64,000 bases of DNA from Mesodorylaimus sp. YZB2_4 (GCA_030248295.1 JASANH010000594.1:118106-182105); one strand, 5' to 3'; shown: positions 46,280-57,060, counted from the stretch's first letter. Made by a program: numbers and translations. The notes: generated by a model not told the origin, from the letters alone.

Positions 46280-47500
46280 CTGAAGCACGCGAATCTCGAG
46301 AAAGATGCCGTTTATCCGATCCTCCTGCCAAAAAAGGAATGGTTTACCACGTTGGTCATTCGCAGTTTTCACGAAAGATTACTGCACACTGGCACAGCCC
46401 ATACCTTATCGCAAATTCGACACACGTTTTGGATCCCGTCTGGGCGTTCCGTCGTTCGTCAGCACATAAGATCCTGTCTGACCTGCAAGAAGGCCGAAGA
46501 CGGACCATATATTCCGCCGCCAATGCCAGATTTTCCTGCCTCACGGGTCCGAGAAACCGCACCGTTCACGTTTACTAGCTTGGATTATCTAGGTCCACTT
46601 TACATCAAACAAGGTCAAGACGCGAAAAAGGTCTGGATATGCTTATTTACATGCATGAGCACGCGGGCAGTCCACTTGGAGCTGGTGGAAGCTTTGACTG
46701 CTGATCAATTTCTGTTCTGCCTCCGCCGGTTCATCTCCAGACGTGGCACACCTTCCCATATTTTGTCCGATAATGCTGCGCAATTCAAACTGACAAAGTC
46801 AGCTGCGGAAGACTTGTGGCACACAGCCACGAAGGACGACAATGTACTGTCCTATGTCAGCAATCTTGGTATCCGATGGACGTTTATTCCAGAACGGGCA
46901 CCCTGGATGGGTGGAGTGTATGAACGATTGGTTCAACTGGTCAAGCGATCACTTCGCAAGTCACTTCAGCACCTGTGCCTCTCGCAGATTCAGTTACAAA
47001 CAGTCCTCACAGAGGTGGAGGCTATGTTGAATTCGAGGCCATTGGTTCATGTTGGCTCGGATTTTCAAGATGGTCGAACCCTAACCCCTGCTCATTTCCT
47101 GATGCAAAATCCAAAGCTTGGTGTCCCTGGCATCCAGCTCGAGAACCCCGCCGATCTTGACTACGTGGAACATGAAAGTTCAAAAGCCGCGCTGCTACGT
47201 CGTTGGAAAAGAGGTGAACAACATTTGCAGGGATTTTGGAAACGATGGCGTGATGAGTATTTGCTTAGCCTGCGAGAACGCTATCAGCGGCACCTGAACG
47301 GCAGGCGTAATGCTGTCACTCGGCTCCCAAAGGTGGGTGACATTGTGCATATCCGCCAGGACACGCCTCGTGGAACCTGGCCATTGGCGAAGATCGTGCA
47401 ATTGATTTCAAGCTCCGACGGCGAGCTTCGAGCGGCCAAGGTCAAAACCGCATCTGGAAATGTGCTTACGTGCGCTGTCTTGCATTTGCATCCTTTAGAA
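46280..47500 (+). pseudogene. BEL/Pao integrase with DUF5641-like C-terminal domain
   Basis: The N-terminal zinc domain has the H-x-H and C-x2-C pairs (HERLLHTGTAH, CLTCKK). The catalytic core shows D in FTSLDYLG, D in ILSDNAAQF and E in WMGGVYERLV, the full DDE triad of retroviral-type integrases. The C-terminal DUF5641-like domain has WPLAKIVQL and VLHLHPLE. From 46352 this is part of one open frame that runs without a break into the envelope-like region, to 49582. Confidence 0.9.
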
Positions 47501-47699
47501 GTTCATGATGACTCGGACGACATTGCCGTACGAGACGAGGGCGTTCAAGCTAAGAAGCAGGAGTCTCCTGGGGAACCACCTTTGCTGCGTCCACAACGCA
47601 GAGCGGCGGTTGCCGCCACTGAGCGTATCCAAAATATGGCGCAGGAAAGTGATAGTGACAACGAAGGTGAATCCATTGGTTGCGCTTCTGTCAAGGCTC

Positions 47700-49490
47700 A
47701 TCCGAAAAAACTTTCATCCGTCTCTTTTTTCCTGTTGAGCTGCCTTATTGCAGTAATGCTCTCTCATGCTGCCGCAAACCCGATGATTTGCGAGGATGGA
47801 AGCGCGAAAATGGTGTTCGACTTGGGTCCCATTGCCGCTTGCAGCTTCAATCGTACCCAGAAGGTCGACAAAGTTTATCAGGCAACCATAAGGCTTTTCA
47901 AGAAAAATATTGCCCGACACACCAGTCCAGCGCATAAGTGTTCCAAAGTCACCACTGTCAGCGAAGCCTGGACGGCTTTTGCCAAAACTGGCTGGGACCA
48001 CCGGACCAAAGAACAGTCGGTACCTGTCTCCGAGGTGGACTGCAAAGCAATGATCCGTGACCGCCGCTGTTCAGAGGGCCCTCTTTTGGGAGGGGACGTT
48101 GCGTCATTTACTGAAAATAAAGTGCAGCCGCCCTACACCTCTGGCAATGCCTGGGATTGCTGCAAGTGGATGGCCGCAACAACGACCAACTGTTTTCTCC
48201 TGCAAGGCAAGGTCTTCCAGACATTCAGAGGTCAGATGGAGTCTAACCTGGGCAATGTGATTGACTGTGCCTACGAAAAAGGGAGCTGTCCTTTGCCAGA
48301 TCACGGGATGTTGATTTGGAACCCAAACAAAAATGCTAGCTGCGAGTACATATTCTGGAAAGAGATTGAAGGAAAAATGTGGAATAATCAGTTTCTGAGT
48401 AGTGACATGGAAATAGCTCTGACGTGGAATCAGGCACAGAAAACCGTGACGACTTGCGAGGGCACGACAGCAACTCTCACCGACCAAGGCGTACCCTTCA
48501 GTGAAATACGCAGTACAGCTTTATCACGGAGCCAGCTCGATGGGCCGAGAGAGAAGCGGGAAACCGACGCCACTGATGGAGTTGCCATGCGTATCCAAGC
48601 CCTAGAAGTACGCCTCGATAGCCTTTTCCGGGAATCCCTCAATCATGTCTTCAGCACCGTGTGCCAGACCATCAAGAAACTTCAAGAAATTGATTTGGTC
48701 CTCGCCCACGCGGAGCCAACCTTGATCGCTAGACGACTTCTCAACGACAGTCAAGTTATGGCGCGAATGTATGGCCAGTTTCTTGAAGTATGGCCGTGCA
48801 GCCCGGTGGACCAGTTCGAGTTTTGCAAGATGGGAGACCGATGCACCGAGTGGATCCCTGTGAACTTTACAGTACGAGGCACATCTTCAAATGGATACAT
48901 GGATCCCAAAACATCCATTATTTATGCAAATTCCGCCCCCATTGATTGTGATTTAGCCCATGAAGTCTACATCAGTGATCCCAACCAAGGCTTATTGGTT
49001 TACACCGCACACAACGGTATCGTCAAGCCGTTTGCAGGCCAATTAATCAAGCATGCACTGCACTCTTCTAAGATAGCAGAATACGTTGACTTTACAGCAG
49101 TTATCCACAAGCCGATACAGTTGTATACCCAGAGAGAGCTACGAGCACATAGCAGTTTAAATGACCTGTTCGCCACAGTGGATGGGCAAGCCGAAATCTT
49201 GCGACAGTTAGCGCAAGTAGCTCACGATACCCCCAAATCCAAGGACGCACAGGCGATTCTCGACGCAGTAAGCAGCCTGACACCGTGGGGCCTCATCAGC
49301 CATTGGGCCAGCAAGATTTTGTGGATTTGGGTCTACAGTTGCTGTACTCTAGTGACCTTGCAATTCATTGGGTCATGCGCTGTCAAGTGCGTGTGTCGGC
49401 GCTTCCGCGCCAAAGGAGCCATCGAGCCCCCAGTTCAGAGTAAAAGAGTTCGTGAACGGTCGGATTACTTATGTGGGAAGAGTCGCCACA
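47700..49490 (+). pseudogene. Envelope-like glycoprotein module fused in frame behind integrase
   Basis: After the integrase a hydrophobic segment (about 47715-47785) resembles an internal signal peptide ending in an alanine-rich cleavage region. Then follow a cysteine-rich ectodomain with N-x-S/T sites, a basic furin-like site of the form R-x-K-R near 48550, more cysteines, and a C-terminal hydrophobic anchor with basic tail near 49315-49400. This is the layout of a class of viral-type membrane glycoproteins. Envelope genes are known in a minority of BEL/Pao elements. I cannot assign a fusion-protein class. The 3' end is truncated: the frame runs straight into the LTR remnant and then into antisense of the zinc-finger gene. 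Confidence 0.65.
49432..49490 (+). repeat. Truncated 3' LTR of the BEL/Pao element
   Basis: Identical to the last 59 bases of the 5' LTR and directly joined to envelope coding sequence. No polypurine tract and no LTR front part remain, pointing to an internal deletion. Confidence 0.85.
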
Positions 49491-49495
49491 GAGGC
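49491..49495. repeat. Target-site duplication of the BEL/Pao element, right
   Basis: GAGGC, pairing with 41391-41395. Confidence 0.8.
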
Positions 49496-49574
49496 CGTGA
49501 ACTGATTTTCGATGCAAACCAAGCGAAATTTTGTTGGGGAGAATCTTATCGCAATAGTCGCATTTGCAAGCCAT
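49496..49574 (-). pseudogene. Split C2H2 zinc-finger gene, upstream part
   Basis: On the minus strand from the ATG at 49574: MACKCDYCDK, then LHRKSVHG, a complete C-x2-C-x12-H-x4-H finger. Immediately after HG comes the GAGGC duplication (read as GCCTC) and the LTR. The same reading frame continues at 41390 with the second finger. Both fingers share CDYC, supporting one gene. Whether the ATG is the true start is unknown, since the frame is open a little further upstream. Confidence 0.75.
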
Positions 49575-49604
49575 CGTATTGATACAATAACTCGTTCCTA
49601 AACT

Positions 49605-49779
49605 TCCAGCTTACAAGGCACAATCAACATAGTGCAACAAAACGGGTCTTTGCAGCCAACTTTCCCGCCTCAATACAATTTGAGCGCCAATGCAGCCAGT
49701 GCGTCAGTTGCGGCTGGGGTGACTAGTTTTGCTGACCTCGATAACCCACATGCTATGTTTTTTCCCATGATTTTCGAAG
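49605..49779 (+). CDS. Possible coding exon of an unrecognised gene
   Basis: Between TTCCAG and the donor GAAGGTAATT there is an open frame rich in N, A, S and P: SLQPTFPPQYNLSANAASAS, then FADLDNPHAMFFPMIFEG. The lack of rare codons and the clean splice borders suggest a real exon on the plus strand. The following frame at 49990-50420 may belong to it. No family is recognised. Confidence 0.3.
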
Positions 49780-49989
49780 GTAATTTGTTAGCCGTGGCTG
49801 TATAAAATATTTTGTTAGCCGTGTCGCGCACACGATACGAGGTGCCGTTTACTTCCGAGTCTCTGACACAAAGAACTCGGTGGCCAGTGTAAATGAGCCT
49901 TTAGAGACGGAAATTGTTCTATATCTGTTTGTCCTTAATCAGTCGATTGCTAACGATTTCTCTCCGCCTTGCTATCTTACAATGGGAGA

Positions 49990-50427
49990 CGCAACAAGCG
50001 GGAATGAGTTCAGCCGAAGAGATCACAATCGATAACGGAATCGAGTATCTTGAAAGTATCGAGAACAATGAAAACGTCTTGTCGAAAATTGCCTTCATAC
50101 TACTGGACTCGAACCACCTTTTTGATTGTAATATCAATGAAATCATAGTCTCGATGTACAAGAGCAACCCAAAAGAAAGGCAACCGATTTGTGCTTTTCG
50201 ACATCAAAGATCGATCAAGCTAGTGTTCGATTAGAAAGAAATCCGCGACGAAGCTGTGAGAGAGAAATTATCGATTTTTGATCTTCGCGTCCAATTAGAA
50301 ATACCAGGGCCAGTGATACGACATCAGAAGAAGACGCTCCATTTGTATGGGTTCCCAGTTGAAGAAAAGCAAAGCGATGTTGGAGCCTTGCTGAAAGAGA
50401 AAGGAATCACGGTGGTTTCTGGCCTAA
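49990..50427 (+). pseudogene. Unrecognised protein-coding relic, interrupted
   Basis: The frame EYLESIENNENVLSKIAFIL is followed by a stop at about 50232 and continues in the same frame (DEAVREKLSIFDLRVQLEIP; KTLHLYGFPVEEKQSD) until the DNA element at 50428 cuts it off. The HLYGFP segment resembles RNP-like strands, but I do not name a family. Confidence 0.35.
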
Positions 50428-50738
50428 GGGGCCGCTCAAATACGACGTCGTACGCCAGGGGGGTCAGCACCAAAACGACAAAAAACGAAAAGGGGGGGGG
50501 GGGGTCAAAGGCAAATCGACATCGTTTTTACACTGGGTATTCCATCGTTTTTCCTCCCTTTCGAACTCTTCTGCTAGAGCCTAATTGCGGTCAGATGAGC
50601 ACAGGTCCGCCACTTTTTGGTCACCTATTCATGATATTTTTGATCATAATAATGTGCATTGGCCAGACTCAGTTTGTTATAGGAAGCGGCCGCCTTCATG
50701 CGTCGCGGTTTTGGCATTTGTCTCTCCATATTAGTCAG
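50428..50738 (+). mobile_element. Truncated copy of the GGGGCCGTTCAAA element
   Basis: Homologous to 19462-19785, including the end GGGGCCGCTCAAATACGACG, the G-rich tract and GTCTCTCCATATTAGTCAG. Homology stops exactly where the IR2 left arm begins. Confidence 0.85.
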
Positions 50739-51179
50739 TTGAGGTTAGGCTGACAGGGCAAGATTACATGTACCATGAAAGGCGGTTTCAGCACAGTGTT
50801 AGCTTGGTATTAGCTCAGGCCAGTTTCTTAGCACGCCTCGCTTGCTCACATTCGCTTATATTCATAGTTCCTGGTGCAACTGTCAAAAGGGGCTTTGCGC
50901 AGAAGAATCATACAGCGCGCAAATTTTGTTTCTTAGAAACCGAACTGATCGAACAATGTCGCATAAAGAAAAACAATGGAAGCCAAAACGGCGGATACCA
51001 CCAGAACCTATGACACTTTCGGAAAACGACAACAGGGAGTTTTTAAAGGTTGATTTACGCAGCTTGTTATGGGCGAGATAGGTTGAAAATGCTAGCTGTC
51101 TAGTAAGCTACGCGTATCGGGTAGGCTCATCTAGTTGGTGGTCAGTATGGGTCGTGCAACATTCTTGAGGAAGGAGAAC

Positions 51180-51303
51180 ATTGCCGCTTGTCGGATATGT
51201 TTCCGATATAAATTGCCGCGTGCCACTATACTGGTTGGTAGTTTGCCGCTTGTCGGATATGTTTCCGATATAAATTGCCGCGTGCCACTATACTGGTTGG
51301 TAG
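51180..51303. repeat. 62-bp tandem repeat, two units
   Basis: TTGCCGCTTGTCGGATATG with TTTCCGATATAAATTGCCGC occurs twice head to tail. CGGATATG-TTTCCG can pair into a hairpin. The same pair is found at 63390-63513 in the right arm. Confidence 0.9.
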
Positions 51304-52736
51304 TCAAAGGTTAGCTGCCTAACTAAGTAATCTGGTCTAATTAGTATGACAGAATCTTACTCGCTGTATGTTGCCCAATTGGTTTAGTCAAAAATATTCG
51401 ATTTTGCACGGAATGGTTTTGTTTCCACAATGGTTGAGGCCATAAAAACCACTTCTGGTTAGCGTTCGCTGTTCGCTTAACAATGCACTGGATGGCCATT
51501 GGTGTTGGCACGGTGAAACGGGCACAACTTGTCAATGATTGCTTCGACACCTCTGTCCTAGGTCGTTAGGCTGTTTGTTTTGATAACGATGATTTGTTGC
51601 GTGGACGCCAATCAAACCTGACAAGGCCACGCTAGTGCCTGTGCAAGAAGCTTTCTCCCTCTGGGACTGGAAACATGACGTTTCGGGAGTTTAGCCCCAT
51701 TAGCATAAGCATTCTTGAAGTTTCTTCTATTCGAAACACGCGGAGGCCTTTTCGTGCGCCGTCAATAGTATAGACTGCCAAATACGAGACAGATCTTCCT
51801 CTTGTTAGGAGTCTATGCAACAGCTCAGGAGCAGCCAAGGAAGGCGTTTTTTGTGAGATTGTATGAGACGGTTTCACAAAAATTCAGGTACCATGATGCG
51901 TGTGCCTGCTAAGGAGATTTTAATTTCATGGAATGTAAGGAGCTGGACCGCAGTCATCTCGCGCAGTACCCTGAGGTAGGACTGAAAGAATTTCGAGTTA
52001 TCTCTTCAAAATTCAAATTGCATGATATCTTTCGGGCTCATGCAAAGGCCAGGGAGTTCTCTCATCTTGCCAAAAGCACCAAGACGCAGGGGCGACTTGA
52101 TAGAATTTACGGCACTGAAAACGTGGTAGCATCATGTGTAAAACATAAGTTTATTGATACAGGCCTGTCGGACCATAAAATTTTTAAACACGAACTCAGT
52201 TTTTCATTTGCTGATGTATGTAAGAAGGGGTCCTTCTTAATGGAAGCTCGATGTAGACTTCGTAGTGAAGGACCAGTTTTTGCAGGAGTGCATCAGGGAT
52301 AAGCTTCTGACGTTGAAATCTGTGTTGACTAACGCATCCGATGAGGATGTGCTGGAGTTATGAGGGAAGTGTAAACATGAGATAGGCATAGCGTGTAAAG
52401 GTCGTAAGAAAAACGATAAATGCAAAAACATGCCGCTTATGGCTAGAAAAGGAGTTGAAGGGTGCTGAAAGACTATTAGGCTTGCACCCAAAGAGCGAGA
52501 TTTTAAAAGCAGAATTCTTGGATGTTCGCGAGAGGCTCAAAGCTTTTGATCGCGAGGAAGTAAGGAAGAGGTTAATGAGAACGCAGTATAGGGACCTGGC
52601 AACTGACCAATTCACATTTACAACAACCAAGTTGATGCAGAAAACCTCGGCTGAGAGTAGAACAATTTATGCGATCCGTGGGGAGGATGGGACCTTGTAT
52701 GAAGATCACTTGGAAGTCATACAGGAAATAAGAAGG

Positions 52737-52830
52737 CAGTGTAACCCTCATGCCTGGTAGGCCATGGCGAGTGGGAGAGAGTAATCGATACTCTCCCCTG
52801 GCTGGGAAACATAAACCCAGGGCATAGCAC
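52737..52830 (+). other. Dispersed hairpin-rich motif, copy 2
   Basis: Homologous to 615-705: GTAACCC, GGCCATGGCGAGTGG, GGAGAG...CTCTCCCC, then a different second hairpin (CTGGG...CCCAG). It interrupts the LINE reading frame between the spacer region and the RT. Inverted twin at 61863-61956. Confidence 0.5.
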
Positions 52831-54298
52831 ATGCCTAGTCCATGCCTATTACAGCAGTACGCGTGTTTGTTCACTAGTACAGGATCGACTGACGGGGAGG
52901 CCGCTGATCGCTTCTTGGGACAGGCTCCTTATTGCTTGGCAGATGACGAAGACAGGGAAGAATTAGGCAAGGAGATTGACGAAGATGAAATACGGACTGC
53001 CCTGAGCACATTCAAGAAGAAGAAGCGCCAGGCAGCGACGGCCTGACAATCTCATTTAACAGTCTTTTCTCCGCTGACATGGGATGGATATTAAGTAAGG
53101 TTTACGGGGCCTCATCGAGGCTGGGCGCCCTCCCTCCCAGCTGTTACTTTGGCGTTATTTCGCAACTTTTCAAGGGGGAAGGGGATATGGCGGAAAAGTC
53201 TAACTGGCGGCTGACAATTCTTTCCAAAAAAGTCTGTTATGACAGCCTCAAAACTTTCAGACCAGCCAATGCACAGAGCGGATAACCAGGGCTTAGGATG
53301 TTTGGTCTACTCGGCCACTGCAAATCGCAACAACGGCTGATTAGGCTACGTGCTCAAGCTGCTTTTTCTGCATGAATGTAAGCACCACGACTAATCGTGA
53401 GGGTCATTGAGAGATCCAATTCGTGATCTACGTAGTGGGCTCGAAGTGTCTGCCTCTCGGGTTGAATGCGCACTACTAGCGAGTGTTCAACCCCCGGCTA
53501 CGCAAATGATGTAGTGAAACATGACCATGAACATACAGTTGGAAAGGAGAAAGACTGTTGCGGGTGTTACTCAAGGCTTTGGATCTGCCGATAAGCTGTA
53601 CCGCGTTACTCGCAGCGCTAGAGCTTCAGCATATTAAGGTTGCCATCGTGTGAAACAGCTGGTATCCTTTGGAGAGCCTGTCCAAACAGCAGCAGCACAC
53701 AGACTAATCATATCATATCCGATAGCTTATTCCCTACTTGAAAACACAATCCAAGTGTGATGTAGATACTTCACAGGGTCAATTTTGAATCACGCGCCGC
53801 GCCGCGCCTGTTTGCATATCAGTTTTCTAGACAGAGATACGTATTAGCATAGACACTTAATACCTGCTGACTATTTTGCATGATGATTTATTTTCTACCT
53901 GACCTAGGTTTTGATGGCGATCATGTTTATTTTCTGGCAGGTTTTCTAGGATTTTTTGGAGTTATGCAAATGCTATAGGTCAGTGCTGTAGGACAGGGAT
54001 ATGATGGCCGCGTCTTGCAGTGAGAGAGAGAGAGCGTGTTGATTTCTTGCTCACCATCCGATAAAGATTTTGATTCGATCATGGCGCACCGGTTCCGACC
54101 GTATTCTCGTACCATCGGTAAGCACTAATTCGATTTGGTGTGATCGGTTTCCTGGTGGCCTCTGACATCCCCTAGACTCATCGTCAGCCCGTGCTACTGG
54201 GAACCCTCATCACACAAGATCACCCTAATATTCTTTGTTCACAGTATGGAGCCTCTGCCACGCGAAAAAAACGAAGCAAAAATTCAGTTTAGTGATGG

Positions 54299-54368
54299 AG
54301 TCGAACCGCGTACCTCGTGGTTTCAATACAAACTCTCCGCCAATTGAGCTGTACCGGCTTGGCCGCAA
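54299..54368 (-). tRNA. tRNA-like pseudogene
   Basis: On the minus strand GGTACAGCTCAATTGGCGGA gives a good D-arm/A box and GGTTCGACTCC an exact B box about 45 bases later. The anticodon arm does not fold well, so this is more probably a SINE head or tRNA pseudogene than a working tRNA. The inverted twin is at 60325-60394. Confidence 0.55.
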
Positions 54369-54730
54369 GGGCCCTCTTTTACGTCATCGCCAACTGCCCT
54401 TGCAGTGGGAGGAGACGCTCAAGTCTGAACGAAATATTTTCAATAATCGATAACTCAAGAACGGATTAACCAAAAAACTTTGTTTTTTGCAAGCTTCGCA
54501 GAATAGGTCAGGCCCGCTATCGTGTAAATTTTTATCGAAATCCGTCCAGTAGCTGACAAGCGACGGATGAAAAAGGCCCAAAAGGGACTATTTTTGGGAA
54601 TAACTTTTCAGAAATTGATGCTTTCAAAAAATAAATATCAAAAGGCAGATTCCGGAGGCTCAAGCTTTCAAAAAAATTAAAAATTTACAACTGTTCGACT
54701 TCTGGTTGTTGCTCTAGGCTGATGTGGTCT

Positions 54731-54761
54731 TCTCCTCCTCCTCCTCCTCCTCCTCCTCCTC
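54731..54761. repeat. (CTC)n microsatellite
   Basis: About ten CTC units; mirrored as GAG repeats at 59932-59962. Confidence 0.9.
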
Positions 54762-56754
54762 GTCTTCTCCCCCCTGAACAAGAAATCGCGTGTTCTGGAA
54801 CTCGACGACGGCTGGATTTTTTTGATGAAAATTGGCAAGATTGTAGACCCGGCCTATTCTGCAAAGTGTGCCAAAAATCAGAAATTTTTGTCCAACCGTT
54901 CTCGAGTTATCAGCCGGCGAAAATGGTCCTTTAGCATTGTGTGTCTACTTGGCTGGTCTTATTAGCAGGCACTACCGTGCCTGCTGATGTTAAAAGGAAG
55001 ACTACGAGATTCTGGCAGAAGTGCTGGTCATGAGACTAAGGAAAGTGATGAGCGAGGCGATCCATCCAGGCCAGACCTGCTCGGTGCCTGGAAGAGACAT
55101 AAGAGACGGGGTCTGGGCCTTTACAATGATGCAGAGTACATCAGTGAGACTGGGGCGGAAGGCATGCTTCTTTCTGTGGACCATAAGGCATCCTTCGACA
55201 TACAGTAGTCGAATGAGAATATATGGATAGAGTACTCGAATACTTTAAGCTAGGACCAGTCTTCAAAAACTATATTCGACTTATCTATGAACTGGGGAGG
55301 GTCTCATCAGCGGTGCAGGTGAATGGATTCATCTCATCTCCCTTTAATCCAAGCAGAGGAATCCGGCAGGGTCGCCCTTTGTCGGCCTTATTGTACCTGC
55401 TCGTCTCAGAGACAGGCACAAATTTCATTAGACGGGACACAGCTGGGAAAGGATTACACGTAAGCATTAGGACGGAAGCTAAAAATCAGTAACTTTGCTG
55501 ATGATAACTTTTTTGTGGCGGATACTGCCTCGATCAAACGCATTTTTGAAGTGTACAGAACATTTAGGAATGACTCGGGCGCCACGCTGAAAGAGGCAAA
55601 AACCAAAATTTTACCACTAGGTGCGACAGCAGCGAACAGGACGGGGATGGAGGAGGATCTGTCCAAGTATTTGGTCTAGCAGTGAGAAATGTATGGATTT
55701 TGGACTTGTAGCACTGGCATGGAGATAGCGGAAAACTGGTAAGAGACCATATAGGGACATTGAATAGGAGGAGTCCCCACAGCGAGATATCATATTTTGG
55801 GAGAGTCCATGTTGTAAACCCCTATTTTCTGTCCAAAGTGTGGTACTTAGCATCGATTATTGCGCCGGATGCTGATCTCCAGAGTTTTGTTAAGAAACAT
55901 ATGGATCCATATTTCTGGCATCCATTCAAATCTAACACGGTGAATAAATATTTTAAAACGAGGCAGGGACCCTGGATGGGTTACCTATCCAGACGTGAAT
56001 ACCAAGGTGCTAGCTTTCCGATTAACGCTTCTTCCACGTAGACTGACTGCACAGCAGGGTGCTGCGTGGAGTGCTTGCTTTGGTTTTTTCTGAGAGCAAG
56101 AGCCGAACCAAGGACACATAGTGTGCCAGCTGTACAGGGATATACGCAGGGCTTGAAGACTGCCAAATTTAGCTATGATCAGGGCGCTTTGGATTTAATA
56201 CAAAAATATCTAATTAAACACCAAGACAAGTTCTTATACACATATGGAAAAGAAGGCGAGAAAAGTTACCTAGAAAGCAGAGTATTGCAAGGGAAGTGGA
56301 ACAGCAGATGACTTTAGGTATACTACTCAAAGACAAGCATCGAGGAAAAGACAGTATAGTTACACTACGCCCTACTGTACATATAAGGCATTGTACACAA
56401 GAAGCAAAGTCTCGAACTTTGCATCGGAGGTTGCACTGCAAGTACTGCAGGAAGCAGGGAGCAGATAAGCACGAGGATGTGTACCACGTTTTCGTCCAGT
56501 GCCCGAGGACACTTGAATTCTGGGAAAAGGTGGAGTTTCTGTTGAAGAAAGTTGACCCATCAATGATTTTGAGGAGAAAAAGTTTGGTATCACCCCACAC
56601 AAATACTCCTGCGTAAAATTGCATACAGAAGTAGAGGACTGACTTGCGGAGGACAAGATATGGACTTTGGGATACCGAGGAGATAAATACTAACAGCATT
56701 AGAATTACAGGTTATTTCAAGCCTCTTGGATTTTTAGAGTAGGGCGTTAAGAAA

Positions 56755-57060
56755 TTAAATAAATAAAAAATAAAGATAAAATAGAAAAGGAAGAAAAGAA
56801 AAGAAAAATAAATATATATATAAATGAAATTGAATGGAAGGAAAAAAAGATAATGAACCAAAAGAAAGAGAAAAAAAGGAAAAACAAAATAACAAACAAA
56901 GAAAAACTTTATACTTCCTTTTAGTTCCAAAACCCTTAAGTTAGAATACATGAAACCAAAAAAAACAAGAAAGCAGAAAAAAAAATCAAAAATACTTAAT
57001 TCTGAAGTATTGACTCTTAGTAAAAACCTTCAAAAAAAAAAAGAGAAAGGCCACAAAAAA
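56755..57060. repeat. A-rich low-complexity tract
   Basis: Long AAAG/AAAT-rich sequence following the LINE 3' end; probably an expanded LINE tail plus decayed simple repeat. Confidence 0.7.

Larger units (their letters stand above)
41396..49490 (+). mobile_element. BEL/Pao LTR retrotransposon with envelope-like module, decayed
   Basis: The element is bounded by GAGGC duplications. It has a 235-bp 5' LTR (TGTCG...GCCACA), a primer-binding site, gag with zinc knuckles, protease, reverse transcriptase, RNase H, integrase with the BEL-type C-terminal DUF5641-like domain, and an envelope-like region. The 3' LTR is reduced to its last 59 bases. Several stops and two frame changes interrupt gag and pol, so the copy cannot make a full polyprotein. 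The last 1076-codon frame is intact. The element has split a zinc-finger gene on the opposite strand. Confidence 0.93.
53237..54985. mobile_element. Insertion inside the LINE reverse transcriptase
   Basis: RT resemblance stops after NWRLTIL and resumes at DYEILAEVLVMRLRK (about 54995), two blocks that are adjacent in normal LINEs. The 1.7-kb intervening DNA is non-coding, carries a tRNA-like relic and a CTC repeat, and ends with the palindrome AGCAGGCACTACCGTGCCTGCT, of which AGCAGGCA/TGCCTGCT are the stem halves. Exact borders and element class are not certain. Confidence 0.6.
50739..55548 (+). repeat. Inverted duplication IR2, left arm
   Basis: 4810 bp, reverse complement of 59145-63954. 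Both boundary pairs sum to 114693, so there is no net length difference. I noticed only isolated substitutions (for example at 53045 and near 54005). This arm contains the LINE endonuclease and RT front, the nested insertion, and a tRNA-like relic. Confidence 0.97.
51600..56755 (+). mobile_element. L1/Tx1-like LINE, endonuclease to 3' end, decayed and interrupted
   Basis: Endonuclease pieces (GVYATAQEQPRKAFF, GDFNF at about 51915, GRLDRIYG, TGLSDHKIF) are followed by the RT: the spacer helix region at 52455, NWRL at about 53205, IHPGQTCSVPGRDIRD at about 55060, RGIRQGRPLSALLYL at about 55355 and a FADDN box at about 55495. The C-terminal knuckle CKYCRKQG...H...C is at about 56433. An insertion interrupts the RT between about 53237 and 54985. 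Many stops and frameshifts are present. The 3' tail runs into a TAAA-rich end at about 56755. Only this copy crosses the IR2 boundary at 55548 intact, so it is the parental one. Confidence 0.85.

Noticed and set aside
49491-49582. C-terminal part of the 1076-codon frame as genuine envelope sequence
   Set aside because: This stretch lies outside the element, behind the target duplication, and is the antisense of the zinc-finger coding sequence.
54299-54368. Functional tRNA gene
   Set aside because: Good A and B boxes, but the anticodon arm does not fold properly. Kept only as a tRNA-like relic.
56712-56951. Hydrophobic minus-strand ORF rich in F, L, Y
   Set aside because: It is only the translation of an A-rich low-complexity tract.
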